Assembly (NCBI GenBank): GCA_027306955.1
Contig: DAHUXX010000128.1
Coordinates: 1-10,825 of the forward strand
Reading direction: 5' to 3'
Length of the DNA stretch: 10,825 bases
Source of the DNA: Acetobacteraceae bacterium
GTDB taxonomy: Bacteria; Pseudomonadota; Alphaproteobacteria; Acetobacterales; Acetobacteraceae
Part shown: positions 1-8,485 of the stretch, piece after piece
How the letters are laid out: each line of letters opens with the position of its first letter
Position numbering within the stretch: the stretch's first letter is position 1
The notes under the pieces: model-generated
Databases searched by the model: none
The model's input: only the letters and a program-made list of their open reading frames with translations
What the model was told of the DNA's origin: nothing
Position numbers and translations under genes: made by a program

Positions 1-64
1 GCTTGCCGATGAAGCACCAGGGGCAGATCGCATCCGAGATGACGGTGATGGTCGGGATCGGCAT
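1..64 (-). CDS. DsbA-family thiol oxidoreductase (FrnE-like), 5' part only
   Basis: Only the first 21 codons are in the window; the gene runs off the left edge. They read MPIPTITVISDAICPWCFIGK: a first beta strand, then a CPWC redox motif (C14-P-W-C17) followed by FIGK. This is the hallmark start of the DsbA-like thioredoxin-fold family that includes FrnE and 2-hydroxychromene-2-carboxylate isomerase-like proteins. The two cysteines would form the redox-active pair. No signal peptide precedes the fold, so a cytoplasmic location is inferred. The ATG at 64-62 is supported by a GGAGG-type ribosome site just upstream on the minus strand. It is divergent from the SDR gene, with an 83-bp shared intergenic region. 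Family assignment is good; the exact substrate cannot be judged from 21 residues. Confidence 0.8.
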   Translation of the reverse strand, partial: MPIPTITVISDAICPWCFIGK

Positions 65-89
65 CGCGCCCTCCACGAAAAGAATGGGT

Positions 90-119
90 AGCTTACGCCC
101 CGCGCCGGGGCCATGTCAG
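90..119 (-). promoter_or_regulatory. Candidate promoter for the DsbA-family gene, with an inverted repeat in its spacer
   Basis: On the minus strand, CTGACA (119-114, 5/6 match to the -35 consensus) and TAAGCT (95-90, weak -10) are separated by 18 bp. The implied transcription start is roughly 20 nt before the ATG at 64. A perfect 6-bp inverted repeat, GCCCCG/CGGGGC with a 3-nt loop (97-111), fills the spacer, where an operator could sit. Sequence match only; the -10 box is poor, as is common in GC-rich alphaproteobacteria. Confidence 0.3.
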
Positions 120-147
120 CCTGGTCGCATCAGGAGGAAAACAACCC

Positions 148-849
148 ATGTCCGCACCCGCCTTCCGCTCCGCCCTCATCGTCGGCGTCGGCCCGGGGTT
201 TTCCGCCTCGCTCGCGCGTCGCTTCGCCGACGCCGGCATCAAACTGGCGCTCGCCTCGCGCCATCCCGGGAGGCTCGCCGAGCTTGCCGCCGCGACGAAG
301 GCCTCGGCGCATGGCTGCGACGTCGCCGATGCCGGCTCCGTGGCGCGGCTGTTCGCGGCGGTGGATGCTGCGCAGCCGCCGCTCGACCTTGTCGTGTTCA
401 ACCCGAGTGCCCGCGTGCGCGGCCCGATCACCGAACTCGATGCAAATGCCGTGGCGCAGGCGCTCACGGTCTCGGCGATGGGTGGATTCCATGTCGGGCA
501 GCACGCGGCGCGACGGATGCTGACGACGGGCGGCGGCGCCATCCTGTTCACCGGCGCCAGCGCCAGCGTGAAGGGCTTTGCGCAATCGGCGCCGTTCGCG
601 ATGGGCAAATTCGCGCTGCGCGGCCTGGCGCAGTCGATGGCGCGCGAACTGGCGCCGCAAGGCATCCACGTGCTGCACCTGGTGATTGACGGCGGCATCC
701 GCAGCGCCACGCGCCCAGTGCCGGCGGAGGCGCCGGACTCCCTGCTTGACCCCGACGCGATCGCGGAGACGGCCTGGCACGCGCTCAACCAGCATCGCAG
801 CGCGTGGAGCTTCGAGGTCGAAGTGCGGCCCTGGGTCGAAAGGTTCTAG
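148..849 (+). CDS. Atypical SDR-family oxidoreductase (catalytic Tyr replaced by Phe)
   Basis: A 233-residue short-chain dehydrogenase/reductase of the usual length (about 230-260). The N-terminal Rossmann segment is ALIVGVGPGFSASLARRFA (9-27). It has glycines at 13, 15 and 17 but not the classical TGxxxGxG spacing. ASRHP (36-40) ends the second beta strand and suggests an NADP-type pocket. D59 lies in CDVAD, and NPSA (85-88) replaces the usual NNAG. S138 in FTGASAS matches the catalytic Ser. The YxxxK motif reads FAMGK (150-154), so Lys is kept but Tyr is Phe. The segment 161-170, AQSMARELAP, is typical of the family. The ATG at 148 follows AGGAGG at 132-137. Substrate unknown; its position beside a DsbA-like gene gives no clear pathway. 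The Tyr-to-Phe change may be normal for this subfamily, so it is not proof of inactivity. Confidence 0.88.
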   Translation: MSAPAFRSALIVGVGPGFSASLARRFADAGIKLALASRHPGRLAELAAATKASAHGCDVADAGSVARLFAAVDAAQPPLDLVVFNPSARVRGPITELDANAVAQALTVSAMGGFHVGQHAARRMLTTGGGAILFTGASASVKGFAQSAPFAMGKFALRGLAQSMARELAPQGIHVLHLVIDGGIRSATRPVPAEAPDSLLDPDAIAETAWHALNQHRSAWSFEVEVRPWVERF

Positions 850-3023
850 GCCGTGGCTTGGCCCCACGCCCCGCTGGGGCCATTGGCCCCAGACCCAACG
901 ATCAGAGCATCCACGGCCACGAGCCCATCTGCCGTCGCTATCAGCGGGTTGATGTCCACTTCGGCGACCGTCTGCGCATGGTCCGCGATGAAGGCGCCGA
1001 GGCCGCACAGGATGCCAGCAAGCTTGTCGAGATCGACCGGCGGCAGGCCACGGAAACCGCGAAAGATCGCAGCACCCTTCAGCCCCTCCAGCAGGGCCCT
1101 CGCCTCACCATGCGCGAGCGGCGCCGGCGCGATCGCCGTGTCGCGCAGCAACTCGACGAAAATGCCGCCGAGCCCGGCCACCACCATTGGCCCGAACATC
1201 TTGTCCATGCGGGCCCCGAGAATGATCTCGATGCCCTGCCCCACCATCGGCTGCACCAGCACACCAGCGATGCGCGCACCCGCGGCACGCGACGCGGCTT
1301 CCATCACCTCCGCGTAGGCTGCGCGCACAGCCGCTTCGCCCGCGACATCGAGGCGGATCACGCCCGCCTCGGTCTTGTGCGGAATATCGGTGCTTTCAAC
1401 CTTCAGCGCGACCTTGGCCCCGAACCGCGCAGCAGCGGCGACGGCTTCCTCCGCGCTGGTCGCCAGCACCTCCGCCACCACCGGAATTCCGTAGCTGGCG
1501 AGCAGTGATTTCGCCGCGCGTTCGGCCAGCACCGGACCGGCGCCGGCCAGCGCCCGCGTGGCGGCGTCGCACACGGAAGGGGACGAGGTGACCACGTTGC
1601 CGCGGGCGAGCCTCGCGGCGCGGCGATGCCAGGCGGCAAAGGTCGCGAAGCAACGATCCATGGAACGGAACAGCACCACCTCAGGGTCGCGCTCCATCTC
1701 CTTCGTGCCCGGCCCTTCCAGCCATTCCGGCAGCCAGGCGATGCAGACCGGCTTGCCGTATTCGCGCGCCAGCGAGGCGTAGAACGGCACGCGCGCCACC
1801 GCGAGCGGCGAGGCATAGACACTGGGCAGCACCACCGCGCCGTAGGCGGGGTCGGCGGCAAGGGCGTGGGCGCATGCGCCGAGACTCTCGGGGTCGTTGA
1901 TCACCATCGCGGTGACGTCGCACGGGTTGCGCGCGGCGCCGTATTCCGGGATGCGCGCAGCCAGGATCTCCATCGCCTCCGCCCGTGGCTGCGGCAGCGG
2001 CACCGCGTAACGCTCGGCCTTGTCGGCCGCCATGATGCCAGCGCCGCCCGACGTACAGATCACCGCGACCCCCGGCGCCGTTGGTTTGGGCGGCGCCTTG
2101 AGGAAGAAGCTCGCGGTCTCCGCCAGCGCCTCGAACGCATCGACCACCACCGCGCCCTCGCGCGCCAGCACCGCGCGCCAGGCGGCATCGGAGCCGGCGA
2201 GCGAGCCGGTGTGCGACATCGCCGCCTGCGCCCCCTCCTTCCCCGTTGCGATCTTGCAGACCACGAGTGGCTTGCCCGCCTCGGCCGCAAGGCGCGCGGC
2301 GGCAATGAGGCGCGCCGGTTCCGCCATGCCCTCGAACAGCAGCGCGATGGCGCCGCAGACGGGCGCCCCGGCGAGATAGGCGACATAGTCCGCCATATCG
2401 ACATCGCAGGAATTACCGCTGGTCAGCACATGGCTGACGGCGACGCCGCGCTGCGCCGCCTGCTCCAGCGCGAAACCCATCGCGCCGGACTGGCTGACGA
2501 TGCCGACGGCGCGGCCCTCGGGCGCCGGGATCGCGGCATCGGGCATGAAGGTGATGCGCATGCCGAGCGCGTAATCCGTGATGCCGATGCAGTTGGGCCC
2601 CACGATCGGCACGCCGGACTGGCGCGCGAGGACGGCGAGCCGGTCCTGTTCCGCCGCGCGCTCCGGCTTGCCGGGCTCGGCATAGCCGGAGGCGAAGACG
2701 ACGATGCCGCCGACGCCGGCCGCGATCGCTTCCTTCGCCAGCGGCTCGACCGCCTCGCGCGCCGTCACGATCACCGCGCAATCGGCGCCGCCGGGAATCG
2801 CCGCGACCGAGGGATGGCAGGGCAGGCCGCGAATCTCGGTGTACTTGGCGTTCACCGGATGCACCGTGCCGCCGTAGCGTGCGAGGTTGGCAAGCACGCG
2901 GTCGCCGAAGGCCCCCGGGCGCGGGCTCGCGCCCAGCACCGCGATGCTGCGCGGCGCCAGCACGCGCGACAGCGCCGCGTGCGTGTAGAGATCGTTGCGG
3001 TCACGCGGCGCGGCTGCCGTCAT
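846..3023 (-). CDS. ADP-forming (NDP-forming) acyl-CoA synthetase / acetate-CoA ligase family
   Basis: This 725-residue single-chain acyl-CoA synthetase has both halves fused: a CoA-binding Rossmann domain (about 20-150, with GASPRPG at 31-37), a succinyl-CoA-ligase-like domain (about 165-310), and a C-terminal ATP-grasp domain (about 490-715). H271 in SHTGSLAGSD is the expected phosphorylated histidine. KVES...DIPHKTEAGV (541-555) and EVDINPL (688-694) are ATP-grasp signatures. The family makes acyl-CoA from acid, CoA and ATP, giving ADP and phosphate. The ATG at 3023 is preceded by GGAGG at good spacing. It diverges from paaG by 91 bp and overlaps the SDR stop by 4 nt tail to tail. The substrate could be acetate, another short acid or an aromatic acid (FerA of Sphingobium belongs to this superfamily); the sequence does not decide. 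Confidence 0.92.
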   Translation of the reverse strand: MTAAAPRDRNDLYTHAALSRVLAPRSIAVLGASPRPGAFGDRVLANLARYGGTVHPVNAKYTEIRGLPCHPSVAAIPGGADCAVIVTAREAVEPLAKEAIAAGVGGIVVFASGYAEPGKPERAAEQDRLAVLARQSGVPIVGPNCIGITDYALGMRITFMPDAAIPAPEGRAVGIVSQSGAMGFALEQAAQRGVAVSHVLTSGNSCDVDMADYVAYLAGAPVCGAIALLFEGMAEPARLIAAARLAAEAGKPLVVCKIATGKEGAQAAMSHTGSLAGSDAAWRAVLAREGAVVVDAFEALAETASFFLKAPPKPTAPGVAVICTSGGAGIMAADKAERYAVPLPQPRAEAMEILAARIPEYGAARNPCDVTAMVINDPESLGACAHALAADPAYGAVVLPSVYASPLAVARVPFYASLAREYGKPVCIAWLPEWLEGPGTKEMERDPEVVLFRSMDRCFATFAAWHRRAARLARGNVVTSSPSVCDAATRALAGAGPVLAERAAKSLLASYGIPVVAEVLATSAEEAVAAAARFGAKVALKVESTDIPHKTEAGVIRLDVAGEAAVRAAYAEVMEAASRAAGARIAGVLVQPMVGQGIEIILGARMDKMFGPMVVAGLGGIFVELLRDTAIAPAPLAHGEARALLEGLKGAAIFRGFRGLPPVDLDKLAGILCGLGAFIADHAQTVAEVDINPLIATADGLVAVDALIVGSGANGPSGAWGQATA
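860..891. promoter_or_regulatory. Two mutually exclusive hairpins at the SDR/CoA-ligase convergence
   Basis: GGCCCCA (860-866), TGGGGCC (875-881) and GGCCCCA (885-891) are perfect complements. The middle copy can pair with the left one (8-nt loop) or the right one (3-nt loop). The structure lies 11-42 nt after the SDR stop and inside the last codons of the opposing CoA-ligase gene. It could help terminate SDR transcription, but no T-run follows, so intrinsic termination is doubtful. Confidence 0.3.
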
Positions 3024-3046
3024 GCGTTTCCTCCCGTCTTCCGGCG

Positions 3047-3075
3047 AGCCTAGCCGCCCCTCTCCCGCTCGTCAC
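3047..3075 (-). promoter_or_regulatory. Candidate promoter for the acyl-CoA synthetase gene
   Basis: On the minus strand, GTGACG (3075-3070, 4/6 to the -35 consensus) and TAGGCT (3052-3047, 3/6 to the -10 consensus) are exactly 17 bp apart. The implied start is about 17 nt before the ATG at 3023, leaving room for the GGGAGG ribosome site. It lies in the 91-bp divergent region shared with paaG. No equally good promoter was seen for paaG on the plus strand. Pattern match only. Confidence 0.3.
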
Positions 3076-3114
3076 GCGGCGGTCCTAAGGTTCCGCGGTC
3101 AGGGGAGGCGATGG

Positions 3115-3921
3115 ATGGACGAGCAGACGAGCGGGCAGCCGATCGTGGTGGAGCGGCGCGGCAATTGGCACCTCGTCCGGCTCAACCGGCCGGAGAAGAT
3201 GAACGCGCTCGACCAGGCGACGATCGCGGCCCTGCGCGGCGCCCTGAAGCAAGCGGCCGCCGACGCCGCCTGCCGCGCGCTGGTGCTGACCGGCACGGGG
3301 CGCGGCTTCTGCTCCGGCGCCGACCTCACCGCGGGGCTGGAGCCCGGGCGCGACCTCGGTGTCGCGATCGAGACCAGCTGGAACCCGATGGTGCGCGCGC
3401 TGCACACGCTGCCGGTGCCGACCATCGCGGCCGTGAACGGCATCGCCGCAGGCGCCGGCGCGAACCTGGCGCTCGGCTGTGACATCGTGCTCGCCGGCAG
3501 CTCCGCGAGCTTCATCCAGGCCTTCTCGCGCATCGGGCTGATTCCCGATTGTGGCGGCACCTATCTGCTGCCGCGGCTGGTCGGCAGCGCGCGGGCGCGG
3601 GCGCTGGCGCTGCTGGCCGAGCCGGTGCCGGCGGCGCAGGCCGAGGCATGGGGCATGATCTGGAAATGTCTGCCGGACGACGTCTTGATGCCGGAGGCGG
3701 AACGTCTCGCCGGCACGCTCGCCGAGCGGCCGACCGAAGCGCTGGTGCTGACGCGCCAGGCGATGGCCGCGGGCCTGCCGCTCGACGCGCAACTCGACCT
3801 CGAGCGCGACTTCCAGCGCCGCGCCGGCTTCACCGCCGACTTCGCCGAGGGCGTCACTGCCTTTCGCGAGAAACGACCGCCACGCTTTTCGGGCGGCAGA
3901 GCGGGGGGCGGGCGGGCGTGA
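3115..3921 (+). CDS. paaG: PaaG, 2-(1,2-epoxy-1,2-dihydrophenyl)acetyl-CoA isomerase
   Basis: A 268-residue crotonase-fold protein. PaaG converts ring-1,2-epoxyphenylacetyl-CoA to the seven-membered oxepin-CoA in aerobic phenylacetate degradation. Visible signatures: LNRPEKMNAL (23-32), GRGFCSGADL (62-71, first oxyanion-hole segment), NGIAAGAGANLALGCDI (108-124, second oxyanion region) and FSRIGLIPDCGGTYLLPR (137-154), where D145 fits the catalytic Asp. AWGMIWK (178-184) and LDAQLDLERDFQRRAG...DFAEGVTAF (223-250) closely resemble E. coli PaaG (262 aa) rather than a general enoyl-CoA hydratase. The chosen ATG has AGGGGAGG 6 nt upstream. Another ATG 4 nt earlier (3111) is in the wrong frame, and an in-frame start at 2995 would run back across the divergent promoter region. 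Its stop overlaps the paaI GTG. The short Gly/Arg-rich C-terminal tail (260-268) is an extra. Confidence 0.93.
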   Translation: MDEQTSGQPIVVERRGNWHLVRLNRPEKMNALDQATIAALRGALKQAAADAACRALVLTGTGRGFCSGADLTAGLEPGRDLGVAIETSWNPMVRALHTLPVPTIAAVNGIAAGAGANLALGCDIVLAGSSASFIQAFSRIGLIPDCGGTYLLPRLVGSARARALALLAEPVPAAQAEAWGMIWKCLPDDVLMPEAERLAGTLAERPTEALVLTRQAMAAGLPLDAQLDLERDFQRRAGFTADFAEGVTAFREKRPPRFSGGRAGGGRA

Positions 3922-4357
3922 CGCCGCAGGAACTGGCCGAGGCCTGTGCCGCGGCGATGTGGCGGGAGGACCGGACGAGCCCGGCGCTCGGCATGCGCCT
4001 CGAGCGCGTTGCACCGGGCGAGGCCACGCTCTCCATGGAAATCGCCCCGGCCATGGTGAACGGCCACGGCATCTGCCATGGCGGCTACATCTTCACGCTC
4101 GCGGATTCCGCCTTCGCCTTCGCATGCAACACCTATGGCGAGCGGGTCGTCGCCGCGAGTGCCTCCATCAGTTTCCTGCGGCCGGCCCGGCTCGGCATGC
4201 GGCTGCGTGCCACGGCCGCAGAACGCGCGCGCGCCGGACGCAGCGGCATCTACGATATCCGCGTGGCGGACGAGGGCGGCAAGGCGATCGCCGAGTTCCG
4301 CGGCCAGTCCCTCGGCCTGGGTACGCATTTCTTCGAGGAAACACCCAAGGAAAAGCA

Positions 4358-4361
<4 letters not shown>
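3918..4361 (+). CDS. paaI: PaaI, phenylacetyl-CoA-pathway thioesterase (hotdog fold)
   Basis: A 147-residue single hotdog-domain acyl-CoA thioesterase (E. coli PaaI is 140). It hydrolyses CoA esters that accumulate in the phenylacetate pathway and so releases trapped CoA; it acts in the cytoplasm as an oligomer. The core motif MVNGHGICHGGYIFTLADSAFAFACN (46-71) is diagnostic: HGG (54-56) and D63 match the substrate-binding and catalytic positions. SASISFLRPA (81-90) and YDIRVADEGGKAIAEFRG (112-129) follow the family pattern. Translation starts at GTG 3918, which overlaps the paaG TGA (GTGA), so translational coupling is likely. Its own TGA overlaps the paaK ATG (ATGA). A GTG start was chosen because no ATG precedes the conserved core at suitable spacing and the overlap gives the expected length. 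Confidence 0.93.
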
Positions 4362-5665
<1,304 letters not shown>

Positions 5666-5723
5666 GCGCGGCACCGCGCCGGCGCTTGCCGCCGCAAGGC
5701 AAACCGGCGACAAGTCGCGACGC

Positions 5724-7415
5724 ATGCCTTATCCTGACATCCTCAACCCGGAACTGATTGATCGCATCCCGCTCTCCGCGCGGACCGTGCTCGATGTCGG
5801 GTGCGGCGGTGGTGCGCTGGGGGCCGAGTACAAACGCCGCAACCCACGCGCGCGCTATCTCGGGATCGAGCTCGATCCGGACGCGGCACGGCTTGCGGCA
5901 ACCCGCCTCGACGCGGTCGCCGAGGTCGATGTCGAGGCCGATCCCCTGCCGTTTGGCGACACCGTCTTCGACTGCGTCCTCTACGGCGACGTGCTGGAGC
6001 ATCTGCGCGACCCCTGGAGCGTGCTCGGCGAGCATGCGCGCCAACTCTCGCCAGAGGGGGTGGTGGTCATCTGCATGCCCAACGCCGAGCACTGGAGCTT
6101 CGTCGAGCGGCTGCTGCGCGGTACCTGGGACTACGAGCGGCAGGGCCTGTTCGACGCCACGCATCTGCGCTGGTTCACGCCGGAGACCACACGCCGGGCG
6201 CTCGCGCGTGCCGGGCTCGTGGCGTGCGACGTCGTCCCTCGCGTGTTCGACGGCGTGGAAGCGGAGCGGTTCACCAACGCCATGGTGCCGGCGCTGCGCG
6301 CCCTCGGGATCGATCCGCAGGCGTACCTGACACGCGCGGCGCCGCTGCAGCACGTGTGGCGGGCGCAGCGCACGCTGCCGCGGCGGCTGCAGATCGTCTC
6401 CACCATCCTGCCGCCGGTCGGCGGCGTGAGCGAGGTGCGGGTCACGGAGCCGATGCGCGCGCTGGCGACCGAGCCGGCGATCGTCTCCTCGGTTATCGAG
6501 GACTTCGACCCCGGCCCGCGCCCGGATGACATCCCCGGTATCTTCGTTTTGCATCGTCCGCGTCTGGTTGGCGACGTGGGGATCGCGCAACTGCGGCGCG
6601 CAATGGCCGCGGGCCATGTCGTCGTCTGCGAGTTCGACGACCATCCCGACTACATTCCGGCACTGCAACATCCTGAGCTGCTCAACTTCACCGGCGTGCA
6701 CGCGGTGCAGACGACGACCACGGCGCTCGCCGAGGTGCTGCGCCGCTACAACCCCGAGGTCGGCGTCTTCCCGAACGCCGTCGCGCGGGTGTCGGACGTG
6801 GTCAACCACGCGAACCCGGGCCGTCAGACCCTGTTCTTCGGGGGCATCAACCGGGAAAACGAGTGGCCGCCCTATATCGGCGCGCTCAATCGCGTGGCGG
6901 CGCTGGTGGGCGAACGGCTGCACTTCTCCATCGTCGCTGATCGCGGCCTGTTCGATGCGCTGGAGACGTCGCACAAGAGCTTCACTCCGCTCTGCGACTA
7001 CGAGACCTATCAGGATCTGCTGGCACGCAGCGAGATCTGCTTCATGCCGCTCTCGGACACGCCGTTCAACCGGTGCAAATCGGATTTGAAATTCATCGAG
7101 GCGGCGTCGCTGCGCGTGACCGCGCTTGCCAGCCCCACGGTCTATGCCGGCAGCATCGCCGACGGCGAAACCGGGGTGCTCTTCCGCGACGCGGATGAGC
7201 TGGCGCAGCGGCTGGTGCGGCTCGTCGCCAACCCCGATATCGGCCGGACCATCGCTGATGCGGCGCGCGCCCGCGTGCTGCGGGAGCGCATGCTCGCCGA
7301 TCAGGTGGCGAGCCGCCTCGCCTGGTACCGCTCGCTCTGGACACGGCGCGCGGAGCTGCGCTCCGCCCTCGCGGCCCGGGTGCCGGACCTGGCGGGCATC
7401 GAGGCGGGCCTCTGA
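5724..7415 (+). CDS. Methyltransferase-glycosyltransferase fusion protein
   Basis: A 563-residue two-domain protein. Residues 1-210 form a class I SAM-dependent methyltransferase: VLDVGCGGGALG (22-33, motif I), GIELDP (47-52, acidic residue binding SAM ribose), LPFGDTVFDCVLYGDVLEHLRDP (75-97) and LSPEGVVVICMPN (108-120). Residues 220-540 form a GT-B-like glycosyltransferase: STILPPVGGVSEVR (226-239) at the start, FFGGINRENEWPPYI (371-385), and the nucleotide-sugar signature NRCKSDLKFIEAAS (449-462) followed by VTALASPTVY (465-474) and DGETGVLF (480-487). E459 is the conserved Glu; the upstream Glu of the classical EX7E motif is Cys (C451). No signal peptide or membrane helix is seen, so it is probably cytoplasmic, acting on a glycan precursor. 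The ribosome site is weak. It overlaps the next gene by one base. Acceptor and sugar are unknown. Confidence 0.85.
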   Translation: MPYPDILNPELIDRIPLSARTVLDVGCGGGALGAEYKRRNPRARYLGIELDPDAARLAATRLDAVAEVDVEADPLPFGDTVFDCVLYGDVLEHLRDPWSVLGEHARQLSPEGVVVICMPNAEHWSFVERLLRGTWDYERQGLFDATHLRWFTPETTRRALARAGLVACDVVPRVFDGVEAERFTNAMVPALRALGIDPQAYLTRAAPLQHVWRAQRTLPRRLQIVSTILPPVGGVSEVRVTEPMRALATEPAIVSSVIEDFDPGPRPDDIPGIFVLHRPRLVGDVGIAQLRRAMAAGHVVVCEFDDHPDYIPALQHPELLNFTGVHAVQTTTTALAEVLRRYNPEVGVFPNAVARVSDVVNHANPGRQTLFFGGINRENEWPPYIGALNRVAALVGERLHFSIVADRGLFDALETSHKSFTPLCDYETYQDLLARSEICFMPLSDTPFNRCKSDLKFIEAASLRVTALASPTVYAGSIADGETGVLFRDADELAQRLVRLVANPDIGRTIADAARARVLRERMLADQVASRLAWYRSLWTRRAELRSALAARVPDLAGIEAGL

Positions 7416-8446
7416 TGCGCCAGCTGCGTGGCATCGTCCTGCGGGCGTGGCTGGCGCTGGACGGCTTGCGCCTGCGCGCGACGTCCTGGCTTTCGTACCT
7501 CGCGAGTTTCCTACGTCGTCCGAGCCAGGTCGTGGCGCGCTGGCCCGAGGGAAATGTGCAGCTCGGCCCCCGCGTTGCGATCTTCATCCACTGGGACCGA
7601 CGCGGCGCGGTGCACGAGCCGGTGCGCCACTACCTGGGCGCGCTGCGCGACGCGGGGCTGTCCATCGTCTTCGTCTCCAACGCCGGCAAGCTGCGGCAGG
7701 ATGCCTGGGCGGCGCTGCGCGAGCTCTGCGACGTGGTGCTGCTCCGCCGCAACATCGGCTACGATTTCGGCGCCATGCGCGAAGGGCTCGAGGCCTGCAC
7801 GCTGCCGCGGCCGGAGACGGAAATGGTGCTGATCGTCAACGACAGCGTCTACGGCCCGCTCGCCCCGCTGGACGAGACGCTGGCCAGGATCGACTTCGAT
7901 GCCGCCGATGTATGGGGCGCGACCGAAAGCTGGCAGCGGCGCTATCACCTGCAATCCTTCTTCCTGGCCGCGGGCCGTCAGGCGCTGCAGAGCGAGGCAT
8001 GGCGGCGATTCTGGCCGCAGGTGCGCCCGGTCAAGTCCAAATACTGGGTGATCCGGCGCTATGAGATCGGGCTGACGCGCCAGTTGCTCGCGGCGGGGCT
8101 GCGCTGTGCGGCGATCTGGCCTTACCGCGACGTGCTGCACGACCTCGACACCGGCCTGCTCGGGGCCGGAGACGAAAAGGATCCGCTTCTGGCATCGCGG
8201 CGCATCCACGCCCTGCGCATCCGGCTCGCGACCGCCGGGCGCAACCCGCTCAACCCCACCGCCGATCTCTGGCGGCAGATGCTGCGCGCGCGCTTCCCCT
8301 TCATCAAACGCGAGCTGCTGCTGAGAAACCCCACCGGCATCGAGGACGTGGCCGATTGGCGCGACGTCGTCGCCGAGGTGTTTGGAACCGATATCGGCTT
8401 CATCGAGCGCGACCTGCAGCGCGCGTTGCGCAACAGGACGCCATAA
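7415..8446 (+). CDS. RgpF-type rhamnan-synthesis protein (rhamnosyltransferase-like)
   Basis: This 343-residue protein carries the rhamnan synthesis F (RgpF) domain over about residues 52-250. Key stretches are VAIFIHWDRRG (54-64), VFVSNAGKL (85-93), RRNIGYDFGAMREGL (111-125), VLIVNDSVYGPL (138-149), DVWGATES (165-172) and YHLQSFFL (177-184). RgpF proteins act in rhamnose-containing polysaccharide assembly and are thought to be glycosyltransferases. A C-terminal tail (290-343) ends in NPTGIEDVADW plus a charged helix. The ATG at 7415 shares its A with the preceding TGA (TGATG), so it is translationally coupled to the MT-GT fusion and the two probably work on the same glycan. The N-terminus (1-33) has hydrophobic and basic residues, perhaps membrane-associated, but no clear signal peptide. 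The sugar specificity cannot be read from the sequence. Confidence 0.85.
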   Translation: MRQLRGIVLRAWLALDGLRLRATSWLSYLASFLRRPSQVVARWPEGNVQLGPRVAIFIHWDRRGAVHEPVRHYLGALRDAGLSIVFVSNAGKLRQDAWAALRELCDVVLLRRNIGYDFGAMREGLEACTLPRPETEMVLIVNDSVYGPLAPLDETLARIDFDAADVWGATESWQRRYHLQSFFLAAGRQALQSEAWRRFWPQVRPVKSKYWVIRRYEIGLTRQLLAAGLRCAAIWPYRDVLHDLDTGLLGAGDEKDPLLASRRIHALRIRLATAGRNPLNPTADLWRQMLRARFPFIKRELLLRNPTGIEDVADWRDVVAEVFGTDIGFIERDLQRALRNRTP

Positions 8447-8463
8447 CCGGCGCGCGGGGTTCC

Positions 8464-8478
8464 GGGCCGGCCGGGCCC
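8464..8478. terminator. GC-rich inverted repeat between convergent genes
   Basis: GGGCC (8464-8468) and GGCCC (8474-8478) with a 5-nt loop lie in the 39-bp gap between the RgpF-type gene and nusG. An overlapping palindrome GGCCGGCC (8465-8472) is an alternative fold. The place is right for a bidirectional terminator, but there is no T-run on either strand, so function is uncertain. Confidence 0.25.
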
Positions 8479-8485
8479 TCTCGGC

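Noticed and set aside
1626..3053. 475-codon open frame on the plus strand opposite the acyl-CoA synthetase
   Set aside because: It reads as Arg/His/Ala/Gly-rich low-complexity protein with no domain, antisense to a gene with clear CoA-binding and ATP-grasp motifs. Very high GC leaves such frames open by chance.
2995..3114. Upstream ATG extending PaaG by 40 residues
   Set aside because: The extension crosses the divergent regulatory region and overlaps the acyl-CoA synthetase start. ATG 3115 has a strong ribosome site and gives the family length.
846..3921. Ferulate pathway (FerA-FerB) reading of the synthetase and crotonase pair
   Set aside because: The crotonase matches PaaG in several diagnostic stretches and is coupled to paaI and paaK, so phenylacetate is the better reading. 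The synthetase substrate stays open.
5666..5723. Short stem CTTGC/GCAAG between paaK and the MT-GT gene as a terminator
   Set aside because: Only 5 bp, no T-run, and the 58-bp gap could equally be read through; too weak to call.
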